Assembly: GCA_018240435.1 (NCBI GenBank)
Contig: JAFEFT010000025.1
Coordinates: 1 to 55,487, forward strand
Direction: 5' to 3'
From: Pseudomonadota bacterium
GTDB taxonomy: Bacteria > Pseudomonadota > Gammaproteobacteria > Xanthomonadales > Xanthomonadaceae
DNA: 55,487 nucleotides
Shown: positions 44,626 to 53,324 of the stretch, in pieces
How positions within the stretch are numbered: the first letter of the stretch is position 1
Layout: each line of letters opens with the position of its first letter
Program-made: the position numbers and the translations under genes
Notes under the pieces: model-generated
Database searches by the model: none
The model's input: only the letters and a program-made list of their open reading frames with translations
Told to the model about the DNA's origin: nothing

Positions 44626-45059
44626 CCGGCCACTCCAATGATGTGTTCGACCTGGGTCGCACTCAGGGAAGAGCCCTCCAGGCTGAGCATGTACAAAGCG
44701 CGCCGTACCCGGGCCCGCTGCGTCGGCTTCATCTTCTTGCGGGCACGCGTCAAGTACGCATCGATGAGGCGGTCGATCCGCTCGACGAGGTCGAAGTCGA
44801 GGGCCCGTGCCGCCGCCCGTTGTGGGGTTGGCTCGGTGCCCGAGAGCATCCAGATCGGGTCGATACCGTGTTGCTCGAACAGCGCACGGAACAAAGCCAC
44901 GGGCGCTTCCCTTTCGCCTCGCTCGTAATTTGCATACGCGCGAAGCGACAGGCCGAGTGTCTCAGCAAACCGGGTCTGGCTCAGACCTGTCGCCGCCCTC
45001 ACCGCAGCCAGACGCTGGCCGAACGCGGCATTGTCTTCGGGGCTTGCAATACTACTCAT
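44622..45059 (-). CDS. XRE-family (CI-like) transcriptional repressor
   Basis: A 145-residue regulator with a lambda-repressor-type helix-turn-helix at about 13-62 (QRLAAVRAATGLSQTRFAETL, then SLRAYANYERGEREAPVALF). The segment HGIDPIWMLSGTEP is typical of small phage CI-like and plasmid repressors, and a helical C-terminal tail follows. It is divergent from the Ner-like gene, an arrangement like the repressor/ner switch of Mu-type phages. It probably keeps the element's promoters quiet. Confidence 0.8.
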   Translation of the reverse strand: MSSIASPEDNAAFGQRLAAVRAATGLSQTRFAETLGLSLRAYANYERGEREAPVALFRALFEQHGIDPIWMLSGTEPTPQRAAARALDFDLVERIDRLIDAYLTRARKKMKPTQRARVRRALYMLSLEGSSLSATQVEHIIGVAG

Positions 45060-45102
45060 CTATGCCTATTGTGTGTCTCACAGTTGCCCTAAGACTACCG
45101 CC

Positions 45103-45381
45103 TTGCGCACCCCAAGGGAACGCCACGAACGCATCAAGATGCGGCTACGCCTGGCTGGCAGCTCGCTGGCTCAGGTCGCGCGCGATCTGGGCGTGCAGCC
45201 GACCACGGTGACGTCCGTCAGCCTGGGGCAGCGCCGCTCGCGCCGCATTGAGGGGCGCATCGCCGAAACCTTGCAGACGGCGCCCTCGGCGCTCTGGCCG
45301 GAACGGTACCTCGACGCACCGGGCACGAAGCCCTCCCATCTCGATCCGGGAGGCGCAGCGCCCAGCTCTCCTCTCCGATAA
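45103..45381 (+). CDS. Ner/Nlp-like small DNA-binding protein
   Basis: A small helix-turn-helix protein of about 92 residues from a TTG at 45103; the frame is open from 45031, overlapping the divergent repressor gene. The core (KMRLRLAGSSLAQVARDLGV, then PTTVTSVSLGQ) and the following APSALWPERYL are characteristic of the Ner/Nlp family, whose founding member is the Mu early regulator. The intergenic 45060-45102 contains a TGTG-5bp-CACA dyad that may be a shared operator. It stands before istA, with a terminator between them, so it may tune transposase expression. The start codon is uncertain. Confidence 0.65.
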   Translation: MRTPRERHERIKMRLRLAGSSLAQVARDLGVQPTTVTSVSLGQRRSRRIEGRIAETLQTAPSALWPERYLDAPGTKPSHLDPGGAAPSSPLR

Positions 45382-45402
45382 CCAGCAAGGAATACCGGGC
45401 GC

Positions 45403-45438
45403 AAAAAAGGCCGGCGTCTTGCGAACGCCAGCCTTTTG
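45403..45438. terminator. Bidirectional terminator between the Ner-like gene and istA
   Basis: An 11-bp stem (AAGGCCGGCGT / ACGCCAGCCTT, one mismatch) with a 7-base loop, flanked by A6 on the left and TTTT on the right. It would work on both strands: it ends transcription from the Ner-like gene and shields istA from read-through. Confidence 0.75.
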
Positions 45439-45568
45439 AGATTGCAGTGTCGATCAGCACCGACGCCAGCATTCTCGGTCTCGAACCCTCGTGTGTCAAG
45501 AACGCGGTCCCTTCGGGGTCCGCGTGAGGGTCGGTTGCGCCTGCCTCACCGCACCGCACGAGAATGGC

Positions 45569-47095
45569 ATGAACAAAAAGACGATGTGCCGCATGATCCT
45601 CACACCGGGCCTGTCCAACCGGGAGATCGGGGAACGCTGCAACCTGTCCCACAACACCGTCGGGCGATACCGCGAACTGCTCCAGGGGGCGGCCCTAGAC
45701 GGCGAGCGGATCGGTGCTCTCTCCGAAGCCCAGCTCGACGTCCTTCTCAGCCCCGACGGCGGGCGCTCCAAAAAGGCGTTTGTCGAGCCCGACTGGTCGC
45801 ACGTGCACGGCGAGTTGTCGCGGGTGGGTGTGACGATCTCCCTGCTGTACGAGGAGTACGCAGAGAATCTCGAGAGCGGCAGCATGTCCGATCGGGAGTT
45901 CCGCCGGCGATATGACCGCTACCGCCGCTCGCTCGGGCTGGTGATGCGCCAGGCCCGTCGGCCCGGAGAGGACCTGTTCGTCGACTATTCGGGCAAGCGC
46001 CCATCGATCACCGACCCGAAGACCGGCATCAAGACCCCGGTCGAATTGTTTGTGAGCGTGCTCGGTGCCAGCCGCAAGACCTTTGCCTACTGCACGCTGA
46101 CCCAGCGGTTGCCCGACTGGGTGGAAGCGCACGTGCGCGCCTTCGAGTACTACGGGGTCGTGCCGAAGAACCTGGTGCCGGACAACCTCAAATCGGCGGT
46201 CGTCGAGATCTGCCGCAAGGAAGGCCACTACATCAACCCTACGTACCAGTCCCTGGCGGATCACTACGAGGTGCTGGTGATGCCAACGCGGGCTCGCAAG
46301 CCCCGTGACAAGGCCTGTGTGGAGGCCGGTGTCCGTCTGGCCCAGATGTGGATCCTGGCGCGGCTGCGCAACAGGACCTTCTTCTCGTTGGAGGAGCTCA
46401 ATGCGGCGATCGCCGAGCTGCTCGTCAAGCTCAACGCCAAGCCCATGCGTACCCGCGGCAAGAAGAGTCGGGACGAGCTGTTCGAAGAGCTCGATCGCCC
46501 GGCCATGCGTCCTCTGCCCACGCAGCCGTACGAGTACGCGGACTGGAAGATCGGGGTCAATGTGCCGCAGGACTACCACGTGGTCTGGGAGGGCAACTAC
46601 TACTCCGTGCCCTACACGCTGGTCACCAAGAAAGTGAACGTGCGCGTCACCGCCAGGGTCGTTGAGGTCTACCACCGTGACCAGATGGTCGGCTCCCACA
46701 ACCGTTCGTTCGAGGTGGACCGGATCTTCACGAAGAAAGAGCACCAACCGCCCGCGCACCGCCTGTACGGCGAGGAACAGTTGGCCGAATTGCTGGTCTG
46801 GGCGGAAACGGCCGGAGCCTCGGTCTGCGCCTTCATGAAGCAGCACCTGCAGGTGCATCCGACGGCGGCATCGGGCCAGGCCTTCCGCGGCCTCAAGCGC
46901 ATGGCACGTGACTTCGGCACCGAGCGTCTTGAGCGGGCCTGCGAACGGGCGCTGCGCATGCGCTCCATCACGATTACTTCGGTGCGTTCGATGCTCGTGC
47001 GCGGTCTCGAAAACAAGCCGCTGCAGGAAGACATCGCCGCCAACGACCCCATCGCCCCGCACGAGAACGTGCGCGGCGCCGCCGACTACCACTAG
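45569..47095 (+). CDS. istA: IS21-family transposase IstA
   Basis: DDE transposase of 508 residues. An N-terminal helix-turn-helix (LSNREIGERCNLSHNTVGRY) is followed by the RNase-H-like catalytic core: first Asp in DLFVDYSG (about 139), second in NLVPDNLKSAV, Glu in KACVEAGV. A C-terminal beta-barrel (VVWEGNYYSVPYTLVTKKV) typical of the family comes next. The ATG at 45569 begins MNKKTMCRMI, aligning the HTH correctly. It is followed after 10 bp by istB. IstA should bind the terminal arrays of this element. Confidence 0.93.
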   Translation: MNKKTMCRMILTPGLSNREIGERCNLSHNTVGRYRELLQGAALDGERIGALSEAQLDVLLSPDGGRSKKAFVEPDWSHVHGELSRVGVTISLLYEEYAENLESGSMSDREFRRRYDRYRRSLGLVMRQARRPGEDLFVDYSGKRPSITDPKTGIKTPVELFVSVLGASRKTFAYCTLTQRLPDWVEAHVRAFEYYGVVPKNLVPDNLKSAVVEICRKEGHYINPTYQSLADHYEVLVMPTRARKPRDKACVEAGVRLAQMWILARLRNRTFFSLEELNAAIAELLVKLNAKPMRTRGKKSRDELFEELDRPAMRPLPTQPYEYADWKIGVNVPQDYHVVWEGNYYSVPYTLVTKKVNVRVTARVVEVYHRDQMVGSHNRSFEVDRIFTKKEHQPPAHRLYGEEQLAELLVWAETAGASVCAFMKQHLQVHPTAASGQAFRGLKRMARDFGTERLERACERALRMRSITITSVRSMLVRGLENKPLQEDIAANDPIAPHENVRGAADYH

Positions 47096-47105
47096 GAGCC
47101 AGAAC

Positions 47106-47843
47106 ATGCATAACCATTTGTTGGACAAACTGCACGGCTTGCGCCTGAACGGCATGGCCGAGGCTTTGAGTCAGCAGGCTACCGACGGCGTCTTTGCCGG
47201 ACTGGCCTTTGAGCCGCGGCTGCAGATGCTGGTGGAAGCCGAGATTGCCCATCGCGACAACCATCGCTACCAGCGGATCCTCAAGAACGCCAGGCTCAAG
47301 GTCGTGGCATCGCCGGAGGACATTGACTACCGCCCCGGTCGCGGACTCGACAAGACCGTGGTGGCGGACCTGCTGACCTGCACCTGGATCGAGAAGCACC
47401 GGAACGTGCTCATCACCGGTGCGACCGGTACGGGGAAGACCTGGCTGGCATGCGCATTTGGTGTCCAGGCCGCACGTCGCGGTCTGACGGTGGCTTACCG
47501 CAGGACCGCGCGCATGCTCGAGGAGATGGCCGTTGGGCACGAGGATGGGACGATCGCCAAGCAGCGCAGCCAGCTCGCCAAGGCGCAGTTGCTCATCCTC
47601 GACGACTTCGGCCTGACGCCGTTGACAGCGCGAGGCCGCACAGATCTGCTCGAGGTGCTCGACGACCGCAGCGACTCCGGCGCTACCATTCTGCTCGGGC
47701 AGATGCCAGTGAAGGAATGGCACGGCTTCATCAACGACCCCGCGCTCGCCGATGCGATCCTTGACCGCCTCGTGCACAGCAGCGTGAAGATCGACCTGAA
47801 GGGCGAATCACTCAGGCGCCAGAAGACGCGGGGTGGTCAGTAA
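47106..47843 (+). CDS. istB: IS21-family helper ATPase IstB
   Basis: DnaC/IstB-type AAA+ ATPase of 245 residues: Walker A GATGTGKTWLA, Walker B LLILDDFGL and the sensor region IILGQMPVKEWHGFI (one letter differs at the start). IstB selects target DNA and stimulates IstA. The ATG at 47106 follows AGGAG, which overlaps the istA stop. The gene runs directly into the right terminal array, whose first GGTCAG (47835-47840) lies inside the last codons. Confidence 0.92.
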   Translation: MHNHLLDKLHGLRLNGMAEALSQQATDGVFAGLAFEPRLQMLVEAEIAHRDNHRYQRILKNARLKVVASPEDIDYRPGRGLDKTVVADLLTCTWIEKHRNVLITGATGTGKTWLACAFGVQAARRGLTVAYRRTARMLEEMAVGHEDGTIAKQRSQLAKAQLLILDDFGLTPLTARGRTDLLEVLDDRSDSGATILLGQMPVKEWHGFINDPALADAILDRLVHSSVKIDLKGESLRRQKTRGGQ

Positions 47844-48032
47844 GTTGCCGGAACTGGTCAGGGCGTTGCCTGTACTGGGCAGCGCCGTGGCGACGCCGGG
47901 CAGCACCCTGCCGAAGGTGGTCAGGCCGCTGGCGAAGATGGTCAGGCAGTTGCGGGAAGTGGGCAGTGCATTTGCCGTCGGCGGTCAGTCCTCTTGCCTG
48001 ACGTGGTCAAAGTTCGTGCCGGAAGTGGGCAG
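47835..48032 (+). repeat. Right terminal array: ten GGKCAR motifs at 21-22-bp spacing
   Basis: GGTCAG, GGGCAG or GGTCAA start at 47835, 47856, 47877, 47898, 47919, 47940, 47961, 47983, 48005 and 48027. The first six steps are exactly 21 bp and the last three 22 bp. Between motifs a TTGCCG/GGCGA-type block is also conserved, giving a unit of roughly GGTCAG-N9-TTGCC (or variants). The phase equals two helical turns, so all copies face one side of the DNA. It is the expected position of IstA binding sites, but the copy number is far above the usual two or three. Confidence 0.85.
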
Positions 48033-48049
48033 GTGTCTGGCGTTTTGCA

Positions 48050-48054
48050 GCGGT
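48050..48054. repeat. Target-site duplication, right copy (GCGGT)
   Basis: GCGGT follows the GCA terminus at 48049 and equals 36087-36091. It encodes part of the Leu-Asp-Arg codons of the interrupted ATPase on the minus strand. Confidence 0.85.
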
Positions 48055-49093
48055 CGAGGATCGCGGCAATGTCGCCCGAGCGGTGGGGTCCAGGACCCAG
48101 TTGCGCCATCGCACGCAGATAGCGCTTCTCGCTGGGCGCCAGTCGGTCAAACCGCACCAGGAAGAAACTGGCATCGAGCGCCGCGGTGGCCAACTCCGAA
48201 CCGGCCACGACGTCGGCATGCGTGATCGGCGAGGCGTTGGCGGCCTCCCAGGCGTGCTTGCCCCATTCCTGGAGGAAATAGGGGTAGCACTGCGTTTGCG
48301 CCAGGATCGCCGCGGTGGCCTCTGTCTCGAAAGCAACGCCTTCCTTGGCGGCCGGGATCTCCAGGGCTTCGCGCGCCGCCGGCTCGGCCAATGCGTCGAC
48401 CCGGGGAAAATCGAACAGCCGTTCGGCATAGGACTTGGCGTTGCCGGTCTGGGCGAGCAGCTGGGGCAACCCGGCCGCGATCAGGGTGACCGGCACCTGT
48501 TCCTGCGAGCACCGGTGCAGCGCGGTGATCAACGAAGCCAGCTCCGGTTCCCGGACGTACTGCAACTCGTCGACGAACAGCACGAGCACCGAACCGGCCG
48601 CTTGCGCTGCACGGCCGGCCGCCAGCAGCAGTTCCTGCAGATCGTTGTCGAGATCACCACTGTCGGCCAGGCCCGGCTCGCGTTCGAAATCCAGCGCGAC
48701 CTCGATGTCGCTGTAAGTCACTTTCAGCGCCGGCGCGAAGCCGGCCAGCGCCCGCAGGGCGCGCTGGGCCAGATCCTTGGCCTTGGACAGCTTGCTCATG
48801 CGCAGCAGCGCGCCGCGCAGTTGCGGCGCCAGCAGCGCCGGGAGCGAGCGGCCTTCGGGCGCTTCGATCCGGACCGACTGCGCGCCACGGGCTTCCGCTT
48901 CCATTCGGATGCGATCGAGCAGGACCGTCTTTCCGACGCCGCGAAGGCCCACCAGGATCAGGCTCTTGGCGAACCGACCGATGCGAATGCGCTCGATCGC
49001 GATGGCCGCGCTTTCCAGAAGCGCCTGGCGCCCGGCCAGTTCCGGCGGCGGAGCGCCGGCACCGGGGGCATACGGGTTGCGTAGGGGATCCAT
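48050..49093 (-). pseudogene. N-terminal part of an AAA ATPase split by the IS21-type element
   Basis: The fragment encodes the first 348 residues of an ATP-binding protein of a widespread family of about 390 residues: Walker A GLRGVGKT at 49-56, Walker B VLVLFVDE at 169-176, and a helical lid with QCYPYFLQEWGKHAWE. The winged-helix C-terminus is encoded at 36091-35934, beyond the inserted element; rejoining gives 398 residues in frame. As it stands the frame runs 35 codons into the right terminal array and stops at 47942. The ATG at 49093 is preceded by AAGGAA. It headed an operon with the 221-residue protein and the PIN protein. A CTTATC-7bp-GATAAG dyad lies 33-51 bp upstream. Confidence 0.85.
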
Positions 49094-49444
49094 GGGTTCC
49101 TTTCTCTTATGCCGATGTTCGGAACCTTATCTGATATTGATAAGAACCCGAAGTTGTTTATAAAATCGACGCGCGCCGCGGCTTCGGCGCCCTTGCGGCC
49201 CAGCAACTTTACCTTTTCGGGTAGTGGACACGTTCCACCCGCAAGAGCCTGTTCTTGCAGCACTAATTAGGGACCCAAGCCACCAGGTGGCCTTGGGAAG
49301 CCATGAAAACGGACCATTCGGGCCGCGTATTCGGCTGTCCGGGTGTCCGGGAAGCTCCATCTCGCTCCGCGCCTCTGCGTTGTTGAGCGAACGATAGGAG
49401 CGACTCCAGCGGGCTGACTTCCCTAACAAGACAGGACCTTTCCC
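49094..49444. promoter_or_regulatory. Divergent control region of the ATPase operon and tnpA
   Basis: A 351-bp non-coding interval. A perfect dyad CTTATC-TGATATT-GATAAG at 49126-49144 lies just upstream of the ATPase start and could be an operator. A near-palindrome around CCAAGCCACC/GGTGGCCTTGG at 49275-49295 is closer to tnpA. I see no further gene. Confidence 0.45.
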
Positions 49445-52400
49445 ATGGCCGACCGCTCACACCGCCTGTCCATTCTGGGCGAGGAGGAGATTCAGGAGAT
49501 ATGGGGGCAGCCCCGCTTCGATACGCGAGAGCGCGATCTGTATTTTGACATGTCACCCGAGGAACTGGCTGCGGTCATCGGTCGCCGCAACGCGGTGGGG
49601 ATGTATTTCGTTCTTTTGCTCGGGTACTTCCACGCGCGGCGAATGTTCTTCGAGCCGTCCCATGAGGCATCCGGCGAGGACCTGCAACACATCGTGGGAC
49701 GCTACTTCCCCGAGCGTCGCGACCAGCCTCTGCCACCGCCGCCGTCCAGGCCCACGCTGCGGTCGATCGAAGACGAAATCCTGGAGCTGCTCGGCTACCG
49801 GCGCTGGACCGGCATGCGCGGTGCGCTGGTAGCGCGCCTCCAGGAGCTGGCCACGCGGTCGACCAAGCCGCACTACCTGTTGCACGAAGCCGTGAAGTTC
49901 CTCGATCGCGAGCGGGTGGTGCGACCGGCCTACCGGTCACTGCAGGACCTGGTCGGCGAGGTCGTGAACAGCGAACGCGATCGGCTGACGACGGAACTGC
50001 GCAAGGCCTTGGCGAAGCGACCGGAGCGCAAGATTCTCACCGAAATGCTTCGGGCCGACGGCGCGCTCAACCGGATCGGTTTGCTCAAGCAGGACCTGGG
50101 GGACTTCAGCTACACCGCGCTGCGGGAGGAGGTCGCGCGGCGGCAGGCGTTCGCACCGCTGCACGCTTTCGCCCGCAACTTCCTCAAGAAGGTGAACATT
50201 TCGCCGGAAAGCAGCAAGTACTACGCGTCCCTGGTGATGTATTACACCGCGGCCAAGCTGCGGCGGATGGAACCACTGGTCGCTTGGTTGTACCTGCTGT
50301 GCTTTGCTTTTCACCGCTTCCGTCAGGTCAATGACCACCTAGTCGAGGCCTTCGTCGTGAGGGTCGAAGGCTACACGCGCCAAGCCCAGTCGGCTGCCGA
50401 AGAGGCGATGCATGATGCGATGGAAAAGAGTGTTCAGGGATTGCACGGCGCAGGCGACGTGCTGGAGATGTTCATCGACCCACGGGTGGATGGCGCGGCA
50501 CGCTTCGCGGCTGTGAAGAACAAGGCCTATCGGCTGCTGCCGAAGGATCGCTTTGAACCCGTGGCCAATTACCTACGCGACATCGCGTTCGACAAGCTCG
50601 GCCACCAGTGGCAGACGCTGGGCGAGCTGTCGCAGACCATCAAGCGCAACCTGCGCTACGTGTTCGCAGAGCTTGAGTTCGAAGGGCAGAGCAAAAGTGA
50701 GCCGTTGATCGAGGCCGTGACGTTCTTTCGCGAGCTCGCACGGTCCGGTCGCAGCCCACGCCAGGTCGCTTTGGAGGATTTTCCGACGCGGTTCCTGCCG
50801 AAGAAGCTGCGGCGCTACGTGTTCGTCGTGGGCGAGAACGGCAAGCGGGCGCTGGACGTCGACCGGTACGAGTTCGCCCTGTATCGCGAGCTGTGCGATG
50901 CGATCGGCGCATTCAACGTATTCGTGCGAGACAGCAACGAGAACCGTGGTCTGGAGGACGACCTGATCGAGGCCGAACATTGGGCAAAGAACAAGAAGGC
51001 CATCCTGGCATCGCTGGATGCACCGATGCTCGTTGCGCCCATCGAGGAAACGCTCGCTGGCCTCGAGCAGGACATCGAAGCCAAGTTTGCCCAGGTCAAC
51101 GAGCGCATTCGAAGCAAGGCCAACGCTCATTTCCAGACACGCGGCAAGACCAGTCCGCGCTGGAAGCTGGTCTATCCCAAGGACGAATCACCCGGCGCCG
51201 TCGGTCTCTACGCCCAAATGCCCGTGATCAGCGTGTCGGACCTGATGAAATTCGTGGCCGATGAAACTGGCTTCCGCGACCGCTTTACGCATGTCCTGGA
51301 ACGCAACATCAAGCAAGCGCTCAACGTGCCGCAACTCGATGCAGCCCTGTTCGGACTGGCCACCAACATGGGCTTGCTCAAGACGGCGGAGGTGGCGGAC
51401 ATGAGCTACTCGAGCCTGGCTACAACGGCACGTAACTTCATCCGACAAGAAACGCTGCGCGCGGCGAACGACACGATCGTCAACGCCACTGCGAAGCTGC
51501 CCGCATTCAAACTGTTCAACATCCAGGAACGCCTGCACTCGTCCAGCGACGGCCAGCGTTTCGAGACACAGGTCGACACCTACAAGGCAAGGCACGCACC
51601 GAAGTACTTCGGCTTGGGAAAGGGCATCAGCGTCGTCACGGCCGTTGCGAACCACATTCCCATCACGGGCCGGGTGATCGGGGCGCACGAACACGAGAGT
51701 CACTTCGTCTTCGACCTGCTGCTCCACAACACGAGCGACGTCCGGCCGGAGAGGCACTCGACCGATACGCACGGCACTAACCAATGCAATTTCGTCATCC
51801 TGCACTGCTACGGATACCGGTTCGCGCCGAGGTACAAGAATGTCCGCTCAAGAGCCGAATCGTCCCTCGTCGGCATGCGGCATCCGAGCGAATATGGCGA
51901 CTGGCTCATCAAGCCCATACGCAAGGCCAAACTGGCGCTGATCATCTCCGAGTGGCCCAACATCCAGCGGATCCTCGCCTCGCTGGGGCAGAAGCACGTG
52001 TCCCAGGCCACCATCATCCGCAAGCTGAGCAGTTACTCGCTGCAGAATCGCACCAAGGAAGCCCTCTGGGAACTCGATAGCCTCTTCAGGACCCTTTACA
52101 TCCTGGATTACATCGACGACGTCGAACTGCGCCAGTGCGTCCAGCGGGCCCTCAATCGAGGGGAGGCCTACCACCGCCTGCGCCGGTTCATCGCGTATGT
52201 GAATGCCGGAAAATTTCGGGTGACCACGGAGGAACAGCAGCAGATCTGGAACGACTGCGCGCGGCTGCTGGCCAACTGTGTCGTCTACTACAACACCGCG
52301 GTGCTTTCCAAAATCTACGAGAATCTGCTGGCAGCTGGGGACTTCGAAGCCATCGAGCGGCTGAAGAAAGTCTCGCCCGTGGCATGGCAGAACATCAACA

Positions 52401-52528
52401 TGTTCGGAGCGCACGATTTTTCCGAGGAGGACTTTGACATCGACCTGGACGCGATCGCGCTTAGCGTAGGAAATCCCCAGAATTGGGGTATCGTCGAGAG
52501 CGTCTTGGAAGAGGAGATTTTCGACTAA
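49445..52528 (+). CDS. tnpA: Tn3-family transposase TnpA (Tn4651-like)
   Basis: Large DDE transposase of 1027 residues. The N-terminal part has the DUF4158-like DNA-binding region ([20 protein letters not shown] at the start). The C-terminal catalytic domain contains the second Asp in [12 protein letters not shown] and the conserved end with [30 protein letters not shown] and [12 protein letters not shown]. It reads toward the transposon right end, which lies about 60 bp after the stop. It is intact in length, so the element may still be mobile. Its resolution system is at the other end (tnpS, tnpT), 45 kb away. Confidence 0.93.
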   Translation: MADRSHRLSILGEEEIQEIWGQPRFDTRERDLYFDMSPEELAAVIGRRNAVGMYFVLLLGYFHARRMFFEPSHEASGEDLQHIVGRYFPERRDQPLPPPPSRPTLRSIEDEILELLGYRRWTGMRGALVARLQELATRSTKPHYLLHEAVKFLDRERVVRPAYRSLQDLVGEVVNSERDRLTTELRKALAKRPERKILTEMLRADGALNRIGLLKQDLGDFSYTALREEVARRQAFAPLHAFARNFLKKVNISPESSKYYASLVMYYTAAKLRRMEPLVAWLYLLCFAFHRFRQVNDHLVEAFVVRVEGYTRQAQSAAEEAMHDAMEKSVQGLHGAGDVLEMFIDPRVDGAARFAAVKNKAYRLLPKDRFEPVANYLRDIAFDKLGHQWQTLGELSQTIKRNLRYVFAELEFEGQSKSEPLIEAVTFFRELARSGRSPRQVALEDFPTRFLPKKLRRYVFVVGENGKRALDVDRYEFALYRELCDAIGAFNVFVRDSNENRGLEDDLIEAEHWAKNKKAILASLDAPMLVAPIEETLAGLEQDIEAKFAQVNERIRSKANAHFQTRGKTSPRWKLVYPKDESPGAVGLYAQMPVISVSDLMKFVADETGFRDRFTHVLERNIKQALNVPQLDAALFGLATNMGLLKTAEVADMSYSSLATTARNFIRQETLRAANDTIVNATAKLPAFKLFNIQERLHSSSDGQRFETQVDTYKARHAPKYFGLGKGISVVTAVANHIPITGRVIGAHEHESHFVFDLLLHNTSDVRPERHSTDTHGTNQCNFVILHCYGYRFAPRYKNVRSRAESSLVGMRHPSEYGDWLIKPIRKAKLALIISEWPNIQRILASLGQKHVSQATIIRKLSSYSLQNRTKEALWELDSLFRTLYILDYIDDVELRQCVQRALNRGEAYHRLRRFIAYVNAGKFRVTTEEQQQIWNDCARLLANCVVYYNTAVLSKIYENLLAAGDFEAIERLKKVSPVAWQNINMFGAHDFSEEDFDIDLDAIALSVGNPQNWGIVESVLEEEIFD

Positions 52529-52553
52529 GACGCCAGGCCGGCTCGGCCCAGAC

Positions 52554-52576
52554 CGAAACTTCGCATTTTTGGGCGT
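52554..52576 (-). repeat. Probable right terminal inverted repeat core of the Tn3-type element
   Basis: On the minus strand the core begins ACGCCCAAAAATGC and is related to 2750-2772 and 2582-2604 (19 of 23 each). The full terminus probably reaches 52591, where the disrupted second tnpA frame begins. The inner sequence ATGCGAAGTTTC is reminiscent of Tn4651-group ends. Confidence 0.55.
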
Positions 52577-52590
52577 TGGTCAAACTTGGC

Positions 52591-52764
52591 CAGGTAGCAA
52601 AGCTGAATAGCGAAGCCCAGCCGATTCGCCGGGCCACGGCGCTGACGGATGATCGACAGATCGGTGTCACTGAGTGTGTAGTACCGGATCAGATCGTCTT
52701 TGGCATCGGGCAATGCCAGCAGGCTTTCGCGCTCGTTGGCGGACAGAATGGAACGACGCGGCAT
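52591..52764 (-). pseudogene. tnpA: 5' fragment of a second Tn3-family tnpA
   Basis: The first 58 residues of a Tn21/Tn3-type transposase ([20 protein letters not shown] to FAIQLCYL) are well conserved. After codon 58 the frame runs into the terminus of the other Tn3 element and stops at 52525. It begins 2 bp after the tnpR stop on the same strand, the usual tnpR-tnpA order. The remaining 930 or so codons are not found in the window. Confidence 0.85.
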
Positions 52765-52766
52765 GC

Positions 52767-53324
52767 TCAGTTTTCCCGCAGGTACTGATACAAGGTTTCG
52801 CGACTGATCCCGAATTCTCGGGCGATCATGGCTTTTTGCTCACCCGCTGCGACGCGCCGTTTCAGTTCGGCAATCTGCTCATCGTTCAGCGACTTCTTGC
52901 GGCCCCGGTACGCGCCCCGCTGCCGGGCCAGCGCGATTCCCTCGCGCTGCCGTTCGCGGATCAAAGCGCGTTCGAACTCGGCAAACGCGCCCATCACCGA
53001 CAGCATCAAATTCGCCATCGGCGAGTCTTCGCCAGTGAAGGCCAAACTTTCTTTGACGAATTCGATGCGCACGCCGCGCTTGGTCAGACCCTGCACGATG
53101 CGCCGCAAGTCATCCAGATTGCGTGCCAGGCGATCCATGCTGTGCACCACCACGGTGTCGCTTTCGCGCACGAAGGCGAGCAACCTTTCCAGCTCGGGAC
53201 GCTGGGTGTCCTTGCCGGATGCCTTGTCGGTGAACACCCGCGCCACCTGAACCCCCTCCAATTGCCGTTCCGGGTTCTGGTCGAAGCTGCTGACGCGAAC
53301 GTAGCCGATGCGTTGACCGTACAA
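52767..53324 (-). CDS. tnpR: Serine resolvase TnpR
   Basis: Resolvase/invertase of 185 residues from a TTG at 53324, preceded by GGAGG 4 bp upstream; a longer reading to 53489 runs through the res region and is unlikely. The catalytic Ser is in [17 protein letters not shown] and is followed by [29 protein letters not shown], and a C-terminal helix-turn-helix ([19 protein letters not shown]). It resolves cointegrates of the second Tn3-type transposon and represses its own and tnpA transcription. It appears intact although tnpA is broken. Confidence 0.92.
   Translation of the reverse strand: MYGQRIGYVRVSSFDQNPERQLEGVQVARVFTDKASGKDTQRPELERLLAFVRESDTVVVHSMDRLARNLDDLRRIVQGLTKRGVRIEFVKESLAFTGEDSPMANLMLSVMGAFAEFERALIRERQREGIALARQRGAYRGRKKSLNDEQIAELKRRVAAGEQKAMIAREFGISRETLYQYLREN

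Larger units (their letters stand above)
36092..48049. mobile_element. IS21-type transposon carrying an Rhs toxin/immunity module
   Basis: An 11,958-bp insertion with ends TGC...GCA and a 5-bp duplication GCGGT, splitting an AAA ATPase gene in a way that rejoins exactly in frame. IstA and IstB lie at the right end, and both ends carry multiple copies of a motif containing GGCAA and TGACC in 21-23-bp steps, as expected for IS21-family terminal repeats. The rest is cargo: rhs toxin, immunity gene, a membrane protein, an XRE repressor and a Ner-like regulator. IS21 elements are normally about 2-2.5 kb, so this is a greatly enlarged, cargo-bearing form. Confidence 0.85.
2736..52591. mobile_element. 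Large Tn3-superfamily (Tn4651-like) transposon carrying metal resistance
   Basis: The arrangement fits the Tn4651 subgroup: tyrosine recombinase tnpS and coiled-coil tnpT divergent around a recombination core at the left, and tnpA at the right reading toward the right end. Inverted related motifs occur at 2750-2772 and 52554-52576 (19 of 23 identical). On the right, an unrelated tnpA reading frame breaks off precisely at about 52591, which supports that boundary. The left boundary is inferred by symmetry. I found no target duplication and no terminal GGGG, so the ends are provisional. Cargo includes cop, ars, czc, cus, mer and rcn genes and a nested IS21-type element. Confidence 0.6.

Noticed and set aside
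45218-45652. 144-codon minus-strand frame between the Ner-like gene and istA
   Set aside because: It crosses a strong terminator and the Ner-like gene antisense; it has no recognisable domain.
47835-48032. Array considered as a CRISPR or minisatellite
   Set aside because: Only about 6-10 bases per unit are conserved and spacers are too short; position and the matching left-end units fit IstA sites.
47833-48225. Plus-strand open frame with 7-residue periodicity after istB
   Set aside because: The period comes from the 21-bp terminal array; there is no ribosome site, and the frame runs antisense through the ATPase fragment.
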